Made by a program: the position numbers and the translations under genes. Below the pieces are notes generated by a model. The model made no database searches and was not told where the DNA came from. It saw only the letters and a list, made by a program, of their open reading frames with translations. Positions 16,738 to 25,297 of a DNA stretch of 51,924 nucleotides are shown piece by piece (positions within the stretch are counted from its first letter, which is position 1; every line of letters starts with the position of its first letter). Origin of the DNA: Ga0077527 sp021300125 (GTDB lineage Bacteria > Pseudomonadota > Gammaproteobacteria > Burkholderiales > SG8-41); assembly GCA_046339595.1 (NCBI GenBank), contig JBKDUF010000082.1:1-51924 (forward strand), read 5' to 3'.

Positions 16738-17502
16738 ATGCCATCCTGGCAACTCACCAATGCTGTGGCTGCGTTGCTGATCCCACCGGGCAGCCTGCTG
16801 TTGCTACTCGGCTTGGGATTATGGCTGGGCCGTCGGCACGGCGGCAGGTTGCTCGCGGCGGCGGCGGCCATTTGCCTTTTTCTGCTGTCAACGCCCTGGG
16901 CAGGCGAGACGCTGCTGCGTGCGTGGGAAGCTCCGCCGGCGGCGAGGGCGGCACCCGACCAGGGCAGCGGGGCGCAGGCCATCGTTGTCCTGGGTGGCGG
17001 CATTTCCGGCAACGCGCCGGAATACGGTCATGACATCCCGCATGCCATGACCCTGGTCCGCTTGCGTTACGCCGCACACCTGCATCGGCGCAGCGGGCTG
17101 CCGCTGCTGGTCAGCGGCGGCAATCCTGCCCGAGAAGCCAGCGCCGAGGCGGATGTGATGCGGCGCACGCTGGAACAGGATTTCGGCATACCGGTGCGCT
17201 GGAGCGAAAACCGTTCGCTCAACACCCTCGGCAACGCCCGCCTCAGCCGTGAACTGCTCTCCGGGGAGGGCATCGACCGGATCCTGCTGGTCACCCATGC
17301 CTGGCACCTGCCGCGGGCACGTCTTGCATTCGAGCGGGCGGGCTTTACCGTCATTCCCGCGCCAACCGGCCACACGCCCCGCCGCAGCCTGCGCCTGACC
17401 GATGTCCTGCCCGATGCCGGCGCCCTGCTCGACAGCGCCCTGGTCTGCCACGAGGCCATCGGCATGGTCTGGTATCGTGTGCGCCTGCTGCTCAAGGCCT
17501 GA
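16738..17502 (+). CDS. YdcF/ElyC-family (DUF218) membrane protein
   Basis: A 254-residue protein with two N-terminal membrane segments (residues 7-29 and 36-53) and a DUF218 domain behind them: AIVVLGGGISGNAPEYG, LLVSGGNP, SLNTLGNARLS and LLVTHAWHLPRARLAFERAGF. This is the ElyC/SanA/YdcF layout; ElyC in E. coli supports envelope integrity and peptidoglycan synthesis, but its reaction is unknown. The ATG at 16738 has GTAGG upstream; a TTG two codons earlier is possible. An AT-rich patch with TATATAAAT just upstream could be part of its promoter. Confidence 0.85.
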   Translation: MPSWQLTNAVAALLIPPGSLLLLLGLGLWLGRRHGGRLLAAAAAICLFLLSTPWAGETLLRAWEAPPAARAAPDQGSGAQAIVVLGGGISGNAPEYGHDIPHAMTLVRLRYAAHLHRRSGLPLLVSGGNPAREASAEADVMRRTLEQDFGIPVRWSENRSLNTLGNARLSRELLSGEGIDRILLVTHAWHLPRARLAFERAGFTVIPAPTGHTPRRSLRLTDVLPDAGALLDSALVCHEAIGMVWYRVRLLLKA

Positions 17503-17515
17503 TCATGGAGATCGC

Positions 17516-17935
17516 ATGAAAGCGCGCATCAAATGGATTGAGAACGTGTCCTTCGTTGCCGAGTCCGGCAGCGGACATGCACTGGTGATGGACGGGGCGC
17601 CGGAAGGCGGCGGGCGCAACCTCGGCCCGCGACCAATGGAAGTGGTGCTGATGGGCACCGGCGGCTGCACCGCCTACGACGTGGTGCATATCCTGCGCAA
17701 GTCGCGCGCGCCGGTCAGCGATTGCGTGGTCGAAATCGAGGCCGAACGCGCTGCCGAAGACCCGAAGGTCTTCACCAGAATCCACTTCCATTTCATTGTC
17801 AGCGGCAAGGGCCTAAAACCGGCCCAGGTGGAGCGCGCCGTTCACCTGACAGCTGAAAAATACTGTTCCGCCTCGATCATGCTTGGCAAGACTGCGGCCA
17901 TCAGCCACGACTTCGAAATCCGCGAAACGGGTTGA
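17516..17935 (+). CDS. OsmC/YhfA-family protein
   Basis: A 139-residue OsmC-fold protein. The conserved cysteine of the YhfA branch is in MGTGGCTAYDVVHIL and a second Cys is in AEKYCSASIMLGKTA. OsmC relatives reduce organic hydroperoxides with these two cysteines; the YhfA branch is less well studied, so peroxidase activity is likely but not certain. The start is the ATG at 17516 with GGAG six bases upstream, 13 bases after the ElyC-like gene. It converges on coq7, and a GGCCGG/CCGGCC hairpin (17951-17968) lies in the short gap. Confidence 0.85.
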   Translation: MKARIKWIENVSFVAESGSGHALVMDGAPEGGGRNLGPRPMEVVLMGTGGCTAYDVVHILRKSRAPVSDCVVEIEAERAAEDPKVFTRIHFHFIVSGKGLKPAQVERAVHLTAEKYCSASIMLGKTAAISHDFEIRETG

Positions 17936-17971
17936 GCTGTCACTGCGTGCGGCCGGAACCGCCCGGCCATC

Positions 17972-18598
17972 TCAGAGGTGGTAGGCGGTGCGGGTCATCA
18001 CCCGTGAAGCCAGCTTCATTGCAGCCTTCACCGGTGCCGGCAATTCGGCGCCGCCGTGTTCGATGGCGGTGCCGGCATGGCGTGCCTCGTCTTCACGCAT
18101 CTGCGCAACGATTTCCCGGCTGCGCGCGTCCGCGGGCGGCAAGCCGTCAAGATGGCCCTCGAGATGGGCGACGACCTGGCGTTCGGTCTCGGCCAGGAAA
18201 CCGAGGTTCCACTTGTCCCCGAGCAGTCCGGCGGCTGCGCCGATGGCGAAAGACCCCGCATACCACAGTGGATTAAGCAGGCTCTTGCGGCCGCCGAGTT
18301 CGCCGATGCGGCGCTCTGTCCAGGCGAGATGCTCGGTTTCTTCCAGCGCCGCCGCTTCGAGTGCAGCGCGTGCATGGCTGTCGCGGGCCGTCATGGCCTG
18401 ACCCTGGTACAGCGCCTGGGCACAGATTTCGCCGCTGTGGTTGACCCGCATCAGCGCTGCGGCATGGGCCCGGGCCGCGGTATCCAGAACCGCCTCCGGC
18501 GCATCGGCGCCGGGATGGGGGCGCTGGCAGCGTGCAGGTGCAAACAGCGTACGCAGGCCCTTGTCGAAACCGATGATCAGATCGTCGATGCGCGGCAT
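17972..18598 (-). CDS. coq7: Coq7-type 5-demethoxyubiquinol hydroxylase
   Basis: A 208-residue ferritin-like di-iron protein. The ligand motifs are visible: NHSGEICAQALYQGQ (Glu57), LEETEHLAW (Glu87, His90), and in the second half EGHLDGLPP and EDEARHAG. It hydroxylates the ubiquinone precursor at C6, replacing UbiF of enterobacteria; this Coq7 form is usual in many beta- and some gammaproteobacteria. It lies 26 bases after trpC on the same strand, so it may share the trp transcript. Confidence 0.93.
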   Translation of the reverse strand: MPRIDDLIIGFDKGLRTLFAPARCQRPHPGADAPEAVLDTAARAHAAALMRVNHSGEICAQALYQGQAMTARDSHARAALEAAALEETEHLAWTERRIGELGGRKSLLNPLWYAGSFAIGAAAGLLGDKWNLGFLAETERQVVAHLEGHLDGLPPADARSREIVAQMREDEARHAGTAIEHGGAELPAPVKAAMKLASRVMTRTAYHL

Positions 18599-18624
18599 GG
18601 GCGTCTAGCTTCCTCGCGATTCCT

Positions 18625-19413
18625 TCAGTCAAACAGGCGCCGCAGCTCGGCACCAGGGTCGGCCGCGCGCATGAAGGCCTCGCCAACCAGGAATCCGTGC
18701 ACCTGGCGGGCGCGCATGCGCTGCACGTCCTCGGGCTTGAGGATGCCGCTTTCGGTGATGACGAGACGGTCCGGTGGCACCCTGCCGAGCAGCCCCAGCG
18801 TGGTGTCGAGCGTGGTTTCGAACGTACGGAGGTTGCGGTTGTTGATGCCGAGCAGCAGCGTGCGCAGGCGCAGCGCCGCCTCCAGTTCGGTGCCGTCGTG
18901 GACTTCGACCAGCACCGCCATACCCAGTTCAAGCGCAATGCCTTCCAGTTCAGCCATGCGTCCGGCCTCGAGGGCGGCCACGATGAGCAGGATGCAGTCG
19001 GCGCCGGCGGCGCGGGCCTCGTAGACCTGGTAGGGATCGACCATGAAGTCCTTGCGCAGTACCGGCAGCGCGCAGGCGCCGCGCGCCGCCTTGAGGTCGT
19101 CCAGCGCGCCCTGGAAAAACTGGCGATCGGTCAGCACCGACAGGCAGGCCGCGCCATGGCGCTCGTAGCTGGCGGCAATCGCCGCAGGATCGAACTGCTC
19201 GCGCAGCACACCCTTGCTCGGGCTCGCTTTCTTGACTTCGGCGATGACCGCGGCACGGCCCGCAGCGATTTTTGCGCGCAGGGCGCCGGCAAAATCTCGC
19301 GCTGGCGCCGCCTCAAGCGCCTGCGCCTTGAGGGGTGCCAGCGGCAGCACGGCCTGAGCCGCAGCCACTTCTTCGGCCTTCACCGCAAGAATGCGCTGCA
19401 GGATGTCAGACAC
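18625..19413 (-). CDS. trpC: Indole-3-glycerol phosphate synthase
   Basis: A 262-residue single-domain TIM barrel that closes the indole ring in tryptophan synthesis. Motifs seen: AEVKKASPSKGVLRE (phosphate/catalytic Lys), VLRKDFMVDPYQVYEARAAGAD, LGINNRNLRTFE and ESGILKPEDV. Its start overlaps the 3' end of trpD by 8 bases, indicating translational coupling. It is not fused to TrpF, unlike in enterobacteria. Confidence 0.97.
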   Translation of the reverse strand: MSDILQRILAVKAEEVAAAQAVLPLAPLKAQALEAAPARDFAGALRAKIAAGRAAVIAEVKKASPSKGVLREQFDPAAIAASYERHGAACLSVLTDRQFFQGALDDLKAARGACALPVLRKDFMVDPYQVYEARAAGADCILLIVAALEAGRMAELEGIALELGMAVLVEVHDGTELEAALRLRTLLLGINNRNLRTFETTLDTTLGLLGRVPPDRLVITESGILKPEDVQRMRARQVHGFLVGEAFMRAADPGAELRRLFD

Positions 19414-20437
19414 CGGCCGGCTGCGCCTTGGTGAACGCCACGAATTCGTCGAGCTTGCGCCGTGCCGCGCCGCTGGCGATTACGGCCAGCGCCAGTCGCA
19501 CGCCTTCGGCAAGCGTGGCCGCCTTGCCGGCGACATACAGGCTGGCACCGGCGTTGAGCGCGACGATGTCGCGTGGCGCACCGTCCGCGTTGTCCAGCGC
19601 GGCAAGCATCATGCCGCGCGACTGCTCGACGCTCCCGACACGGATCGCATGATTGCCGTGGGCTTTGAGCCCGACGTCGGCCGGCGCCACCATGTATTCG
19701 CGCACAGTGCCGTCCTTCAGCTCGCCGACGGCGGTGGGGCCGCTGATCGAGATCTCGTCCAGGCCTTCGAGGCCGTGCACGATCATCACCCGACGGCTGC
19801 CCAGGCGCTGCAGCACCCGCGCCTGGATGCCGACCAGATCGGGATGGAACACGCCCATCACCTGCTGTTTGGCGCCGGCAGGATTGGTCAGCGGACCGAG
19901 GATGTTGAACAGGGTCTTCACCCCCAGTTCGCGCCGCACCGGCGCGGCGTGTTTCATCGCGCTGTGATGGTTGGGCGCGAACATGAAACCGATGCCGGTT
20001 TCGGCGATCGAACACGCGACCTGCTCCGGCTTCAGGTTGATGTTGACACCCAGCAGTTCGAGCACATCGGCGCTGCCCGACTTGCTCGAAACCGAGCGTC
20101 CGCCGTGTTTGGCGATTTTCGCGCCACCCGCGGCAGCCACGAACATCGCCGTGGTCGAGACATTGAAAGTATGCGCGGAATCGCCGCCCGTACCGCAGGT
20201 GTCGATCAGTTCCGGGGTGTCCGGCACCGGCACCGTGGTCGCAAACTCGCGCATCACCGTCGCGGCGGCGGCGATCTCGCCGATGGTTTCCTTCTTCACG
20301 CGCAGCGCGGCAATGATCGCCGCGATCAGCACCGGCGACACCTCGCCGCCCATGATCTGCCGCATCAGCGACAGCATCTCGTCATGGAAAATCTCGCGGT
20401 GCTCGATGATGCGTGCCAGCGCTTCCTGCGGGGTCAT
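19406..20437 (-). CDS. trpD: Anthranilate phosphoribosyltransferase
   Basis: A 343-residue enzyme that joins anthranilate and PRPP. The signature DTCGTGGDSAHTFNVST binds PRPP, and KHGGRSVSSKSGSADVLELLG follows. The start ATG overlaps the trpG stop (ATGA). It is a stand-alone TrpD and not fused to the TrpG glutaminase, which is encoded just upstream. Confidence 0.97.
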   Translation of the reverse strand: MTPQEALARIIEHREIFHDEMLSLMRQIMGGEVSPVLIAAIIAALRVKKETIGEIAAAATVMREFATTVPVPDTPELIDTCGTGGDSAHTFNVSTTAMFVAAAGGAKIAKHGGRSVSSKSGSADVLELLGVNINLKPEQVACSIAETGIGFMFAPNHHSAMKHAAPVRRELGVKTLFNILGPLTNPAGAKQQVMGVFHPDLVGIQARVLQRLGSRRVMIVHGLEGLDEISISGPTAVGELKDGTVREYMVAPADVGLKAHGNHAIRVGSVEQSRGMMLAALDNADGAPRDIVALNAGASLYVAGKAATLAEGVRLALAVIASGAARRKLDEFVAFTKAQPAGV

Positions 20438-21006
20438 CGCGGGGTCTCCTCCAGGAAATTCCTGAGCAACTGGTGCCCGTGCTCGGTCAGTATCGACTCG
20501 GGGTGGAACTGCACGCCCTCAACCGCCAGGGTCCTGTGGCGCACCCCCATGATCTCGCCGTCATCGGTATTGGCGGTGATTTCCAGGCAGTCGGGCAGGC
20601 TCTCGCGCTCGATCACCAGCGAGTGGTAACGCGTCGCCGAGAACGGCTGCGGCAGCCCGCGGAACACGCCCTGGCCCTGGTGGCGTATCAGTGAAGTCTT
20701 GCCGTGCATGAGCTGTTTGGCGTGGACGATGCGGCCGCCAAAGGCCTGGCCAATGCTCTGGTGGCCGAGGCACACGCCGAGAATCGGGATGCGACCGGCG
20801 AAAGCCTTGATCAGGGGTACCGAAATCCCGGCTTCGTTGGGGGTGCAAGGGCCGGGCGACACCACGATGCGGGCCGGCTTCATGCGCTCGATGTCGGCCA
20901 GCGTGATCTCGTCGTTGCGGTGTACAGCCACGTCCTCGCCCAGCTCTGCGAAATACTGCACCAGGTTGTAAGTGAAGGAATCGTAATTGTCGATCATCAG
21001 CAGCAT
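20434..21006 (-). CDS. trpG: Anthranilate synthase component II (glutamine amidotransferase)
   Basis: A 190-residue class I glutamine amidotransferase that supplies ammonia to TrpE. Cys nucleophile in GVCLGHQSIGQAF, oxyanion region in VVSPGPCTPNEAG, and the His-Glu pair in VQFHPESILTEHG are present. The start is the ATG at 21006 (MLLMIDNYDSFTYN), with GAGGAGG upstream. Longer upstream frames overlap trpE. The family also includes PabA, but the position between trpE and trpD makes TrpG the better call; dual use is possible, as no pabA is seen here. Confidence 0.96.
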   Translation of the reverse strand: MLLMIDNYDSFTYNLVQYFAELGEDVAVHRNDEITLADIERMKPARIVVSPGPCTPNEAGISVPLIKAFAGRIPILGVCLGHQSIGQAFGGRIVHAKQLMHGKTSLIRHQGQGVFRGLPQPFSATRYHSLVIERESLPDCLEITANTDDGEIMGVRHRTLAVEGVQFHPESILTEHGHQLLRNFLEETPR

Positions 21007-21016
21007 GTGCGCCTCC

Positions 21017-22489
21017 TCACGGCCGGGTATCGAGGCCGGCTTCGGCCATTTCGGCGGCCTTGAGCAGCGCCCGCGCCTTGTTCTGCGTTTCCTGCCATTC
21101 AGCCTCCGGCTCGGAGTCTGCAACCACGCCGCCGCCGGCCTGCACATACAGGCGGCCGTCCTTGACCACCGCGGTGCGCAGTGCGATGGCGACATCCATG
21201 TTGCCGTGGAAACCGAGATAGCCCACAGCGCCGGCATAGATGCAGCGCTTCACCGGCTCCAGTTCGTCGATGATTTCCATCGCGCGCACCTTGGGCGCGC
21301 CCGACACGGTACCGGCCGGAAAGGTGGCGCGCAGCACGTCGATCGCGCTGCAGCCGGGCTTGAGCCTGGCCTCGACATTGGACACGATGTGCATCACGTG
21401 CGAATAACGCTCGATCACCATCTGCTCGGTGACAAGTACGCTGCCGGTCTGGGCGACACGGCCGGCGTCGTTGCGGCCGAGATCGACCAGCATGATGTGT
21501 TCGGCACGTTCCTTGGGATCGGCAAGCAGTTCCTCGGCGAGCGCTGCGTCCTCGGCGGCATTGGCGCCGCGGCGGCGGGTGCCTGCGATCGGGCGGACCG
21601 TGACGGTATCGCCTTCGACGCGGGCGAGGATCTCGGGCGAGGCGCCAACCACATGAAAATCGCCGCAATCGAAATAGAACATGTACGGCGAGGGGTTCAA
21701 CGTGCGCAGCGCCCGGTACAGCGAAAGCGGCGTGGCATGGAAAGGCTTGCTCATGCGCTGCGAGGGGACCACCTGCATGATGTCGCCGTCGAATATGTAC
21801 CGCTTGGCGCGCTCCACCGCGCGATGGTAGGCCTCCTGGCCGAAACCGGACACCGCCGGTTCGGATGCGGTGGGCGCGCTGACCGGGATCGCCACCGGCG
21901 CGCGCAGCTTCTGCAGCAACCCGGCAAGACGGGCGCGGGCTGAGGCCCAGGCGCCGGGTTTTCCGGGCTCGGCGTACACCACCAGCGAGAGCTTGCCGGA
22001 GAGATTATCGACGATGGCGATTTCCTCTGACACCAGCAGCATGATGTCCGGGGTGCCGAGTTCGTCGCGTTTGTTCACGGCGGCCAGGCGTTTCTCGACA
22101 TAGCGCACGGTGTCGTAGCCGAAATAGCCGACCAGCCCGCCGCAGAAGCGCGGCAGCCGCGGATCGGTGGCGACCTTGAAGCGCTTCAGGTAAGCCTCGA
22201 CGAATGCCAGGGGGTCCTCGGCCCGCTCACGCAGGGTTTCGGTGCCGTTGCTGATCTCGACGCAGTCATGGCCCCGCACTTCGATGCGGGTGTTCGCAGC
22301 GAGGCCGATGAAGGAAAAGCGGCCGTGGCGTTCGCCGCCGACTACCGATTCCAGCAGATAGGTATGCGGGCGGTTGGCGAGCTTGAGGTAGATGGACAGG
22401 GGCGTGTCGAGGTCAGCCCAGGTCTCGAGCACCAGCGGCGCACGGTTGTAGCCCGCGGCGGCGAGGCTGTTGAATTCGGATTCAGTCAT
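21017..22489 (-). CDS. trpE: Anthranilate synthase component I
   Basis: A 490-residue chorismate-utilising enzyme that makes anthranilate from chorismate with TrpG. The feedback site region TYLLESVVGGERHGRFSFIG, including the LLES motif typical of tryptophan inhibition, is at residues 42-62. The C-terminal catalytic core has RPIAGTRRRG, DLGRNDAGRVA, FPAGTVSGAPKVRAMEII and YAGAVGYLGFHGNMD. The start is the ATG at 22489, after a 174-base gap from gph that shows no tandem-Trp leader peptide. trpG follows after 10 bases. Confidence 0.96.
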   Translation of the reverse strand: MTESEFNSLAAAGYNRAPLVLETWADLDTPLSIYLKLANRPHTYLLESVVGGERHGRFSFIGLAANTRIEVRGHDCVEISNGTETLRERAEDPLAFVEAYLKRFKVATDPRLPRFCGGLVGYFGYDTVRYVEKRLAAVNKRDELGTPDIMLLVSEEIAIVDNLSGKLSLVVYAEPGKPGAWASARARLAGLLQKLRAPVAIPVSAPTASEPAVSGFGQEAYHRAVERAKRYIFDGDIMQVVPSQRMSKPFHATPLSLYRALRTLNPSPYMFYFDCGDFHVVGASPEILARVEGDTVTVRPIAGTRRRGANAAEDAALAEELLADPKERAEHIMLVDLGRNDAGRVAQTGSVLVTEQMVIERYSHVMHIVSNVEARLKPGCSAIDVLRATFPAGTVSGAPKVRAMEIIDELEPVKRCIYAGAVGYLGFHGNMDVAIALRTAVVKDGRLYVQAGGGVVADSEPEAEWQETQNKARALLKAAEMAEAGLDTRP

Positions 22490-22663
22490 CACTTGCTCCG
22501 GAAACGATGTAGTGCGAACGGCAAAACGGGGACGTGCGGCTGCCGGGCGGTCAGTTGCGCCAGGGCCAGGCTCCCTTGGTTTGCGGGCAGAACATCGCGG
22601 GCAAGTCCATATCGACGGCATCCGGCGTTGCGGCCGGAAAAACGCAAATCAACGGGGGTTAAA

Positions 22664-23350
22664 TTAAATCTTTTGAATCAATGGGATACAGTCGGTCAGC
22701 GCGCCTACTATAGCATCAACATCAAGGCTCTGCACATCATGGCCTTCGTTGTAGCCATAAGGCACGCAGAACACCGGGCAACCCGCAGCACGAGCAGCCT
22801 GCACATCGTTGCCCGAATCGCCCACCATCAGCATGCGGGCGGGAGCGACACCGAAACGCTCGCAGGCATGGAGCAGCTGCATCGGATCCGGCTTCTTGCG
22901 CGGCAGCGTGTCCCCTGAAACGGTGAGTTCAAAAAACGGCGCGAGCCCGGTGCGCTCGAGCAGGGGGAGCGTGAACGCGCCAGCCTTGTTGGTGACGCAG
23001 GCGAGGCGGAAGCCGGCCGCGCGCATCTGCTCGAGGCCCTCGCGCACACCGGGATAGATCGTGGTGTGACGGCCATTGATCCCGGCGTAGGCTCGCTCGA
23101 ACACCGGCAACGCGGCAGCGAGGGCCTCGGGTGCGACATGGCCGCAGATGTCGCGGGCCAGCGCGCGTTCGACCAGCCGCGGAATGCCCTTGCCGACGAA
23201 GTTGCGTACGGTTTCCAGCGGCAGCACCCCCAGCCCCAGCTCCTCAAGCATGCCGTTGGTGGCGGCGGCCAGGTCGGGAATGGTATCAAGCAGGGTGCCA
23301 TCCAGGTCGATCATCACGGCCTCGACGGCGATCGGAAAGATTGCATTCAT
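22664..23350 (-). CDS. gph: Phosphoglycolate phosphatase (HAD family)
   Basis: A 228-residue HAD hydrolase that removes phosphate from 2-phosphoglycolate. Motif I is MIDLDGTLLDT, the Thr motif is in CVTNKAG, the Lys in PRKKPDP and the metal-binding acidic motif in MVGDSGNDVQAA. It sits between rpe and trpE, the standard betaproteobacterial order rpe-gph-trpE. It starts 43 bases after rpe. Confidence 0.93.
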   Translation of the reverse strand: MNAIFPIAVEAVMIDLDGTLLDTIPDLAAATNGMLEELGLGVLPLETVRNFVGKGIPRLVERALARDICGHVAPEALAAALPVFERAYAGINGRHTTIYPGVREGLEQMRAAGFRLACVTNKAGAFTLPLLERTGLAPFFELTVSGDTLPRKKPDPMQLLHACERFGVAPARMLMVGDSGNDVQAARAAGCPVFCVPYGYNEGHDVQSLDVDAIVGALTDCIPLIQKI

Positions 23351-23393
23351 GAATGTGCCTTGAGCGGCGCGCGTGCCGGGCCGCCGCTAAAAA

Positions 23394-24056
<663 letters not shown>

Positions 24057-24144
24057 GGCCGTCGGATGCGGTGGTGAAGCCCGGATTGTACCCGTAATTC
24101 AATCGCGGCTTCCGCCATCACGGCTGCGATGCGAGAATAAGGCC

Positions 24145-24528
24145 ATGAGCGACGCCAAGCCCTATCACATCACGGTCACGCCCAGTGCCCGTTTCATTCC
24201 CGAGCAGTCCAATGCCGAGGCCGGACGCTACGCCTTCGCCTACACCATCACCATCACCAATACCGGCGGGGTTGCGGCGCAATTGCTGAGCCGGCACTGG
24301 ATCATCACCGACGCCAACAACCTGGTGCAGGAGGTCAAGGGCCAGGGTGTGGTGGGCGCACAGCCGCTGCTCAGGCCCGGCGAGAGTTTTGAATACACCA
24401 GCGGCTCGATGCTGCCCACACCGGTCGGCACCATGCGCGGCAGCTACCAGATGGTGGCCGAGGACGGCACCCGTTTCGACGCCGAAATTCCGGAATTCGC
24501 GCTCTCGGCGCCGCGCGTACTGCACTGA
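24145..24528 (+). CDS. apaG: ApaG domain protein
   Basis: A 127-residue protein made of one ApaG (fibronectin III-like) domain: YHITVTPSARFIPEQS, YTITITNTGGVAAQLLSRHWIITDANN, and GSYQMVAEDGTRFDAEIPEFAL. ApaG is linked with cobalt/magnesium phenotypes in enterobacteria; its biochemical role is not settled. The start is the ATG at 24145 preceded by AAGG. It diverges from rpe; both promoters must lie in the 88-base gap. Confidence 0.92.
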   Translation: MSDAKPYHITVTPSARFIPEQSNAEAGRYAFAYTITITNTGGVAAQLLSRHWIITDANNLVQEVKGQGVVGAQPLLRPGESFEYTSGSMLPTPVGTMRGSYQMVAEDGTRFDAEIPEFALSAPRVLH

Positions 24529-24535
24529 GCCCGGC

Positions 24536-25297
24536 GTGTCCCTGCGCAGCAGTTATACCCGGCTCGCCCCGGTCTACGACCTGCTGGTCGGTCTGCCACT
24601 GCGGCAGGCACGCCGGCACAGCATCGCCCGATTGCCCGGAGAAGGCGGGTTCGACATTTTCCTCGACGGCATCGGCACCGGCCTCGATCTGCCCCTGCTG
24701 CCACCCGATCACCGCTACACCGCACTTGACCTGACACCGGCGATGCTGCGGCGCGCCCGGGGGCGTCAGGAACAGCTGCGGCTGCACTGGGTCCAGGGAG
24801 ACAGCCAGTGCCTGCCCTTTGCCGACGGCAGCTTCGACCACGCCCTGCTTCATCTGATCCTCGCCATCGTCCCCGATACCGTTGCAGCCCTGCGCGAAGC
24901 CGCAAGGGTGGTGCGCCCGGGCGGACGGCTGTTCGTGCTCGACAAATTCCTCGCCCGTGGCGCCGCCGCAACGTTGCGGCGCATGATCAACCCCCTGATG
25001 CGCCGCATCGCCACCCGCACCGATGTCGTGTTCGAGGATGCACTCGCCGGCGTGGACAACCTGCGCCTGATCGAGGACCGGCCGGCTCTCGCGTCCGGCT
25101 GGTTCCGCATCATCACGCTTGAAAAAAACCGTGCTCAGGATGAGCCGGTATCGTCGTCGTCCTTGCGCGGCCAGGTCCACCAGACGAAGCCCAGTAAAAG
25201 CGCGAGCGCAGCTGCAACCTCGATCAGGAACCATGTCAAACCGCTCATCAACGCACCATGCCTTTTGGGAAAAGCTTATGCAAGACACGCACTCTAG
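24536..25297 (+). CDS. Class I SAM-dependent methyltransferase, with an extended tail
   Basis: The GTG at 24536 opens a 253-residue frame. Residues 1-200 form a methyltransferase: YTRLAPVYDLLVG at the start, a Gly-rich motif I in the variant form LDGIGTGLDLPLL, an acidic residue in YTALDLTPAM, and AARVVRPGGRLFVLDKF. The domain would naturally end at GWFRIITLEKN (about 25130). The last ~55 residues have no recognisable fold, run antisense to a small membrane-protein gene and overlap the mltA start by 20 bases, so they may result from a lost stop codon. The substrate is unknown. Confidence 0.75.
   Translation: MSLRSSYTRLAPVYDLLVGLPLRQARRHSIARLPGEGGFDIFLDGIGTGLDLPLLPPDHRYTALDLTPAMLRRARGRQEQLRLHWVQGDSQCLPFADGSFDHALLHLILAIVPDTVAALREAARVVRPGGRLFVLDKFLARGAAATLRRMINPLMRRIATRTDVVFEDALAGVDNLRLIEDRPALASGWFRIITLEKNRAQDEPVSSSSLRGQVHQTKPSKSASAAATSIRNHVKPLINAPCLLGKAYARHAL
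25135..25248 (-). CDS. Small single-pass membrane protein (37 aa)
   Basis: On the minus strand, ATG at 25248 to TGA at 25135 encodes 37 residues: a short start MSGLTWFLIE, a hydrophobic segment of about 18 residues ending in FVWWTW, and a charged tail PRKDDDDTGSS. This positive-then-acidic cytosolic end after one membrane helix is typical for small inner-membrane proteins. A short stem (GCTCA/TGAGC) followed by seven T lies at its end (25122-25145, minus strand) and may terminate it. No strong Shine-Dalgarno sequence is visible. Function unknown. It lies antisense to the tail of the methyltransferase frame. Confidence 0.55.
   Translation of the reverse strand: MSGLTWFLIEVAAALALLLGFVWWTWPRKDDDDTGSS

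Noticed and set aside
22490..22663. Possible trp leader peptide/attenuator before trpE
   Set aside because: The 174-base gap encodes no short peptide with tandem Trp codons and shows no terminator-antiterminator pair.
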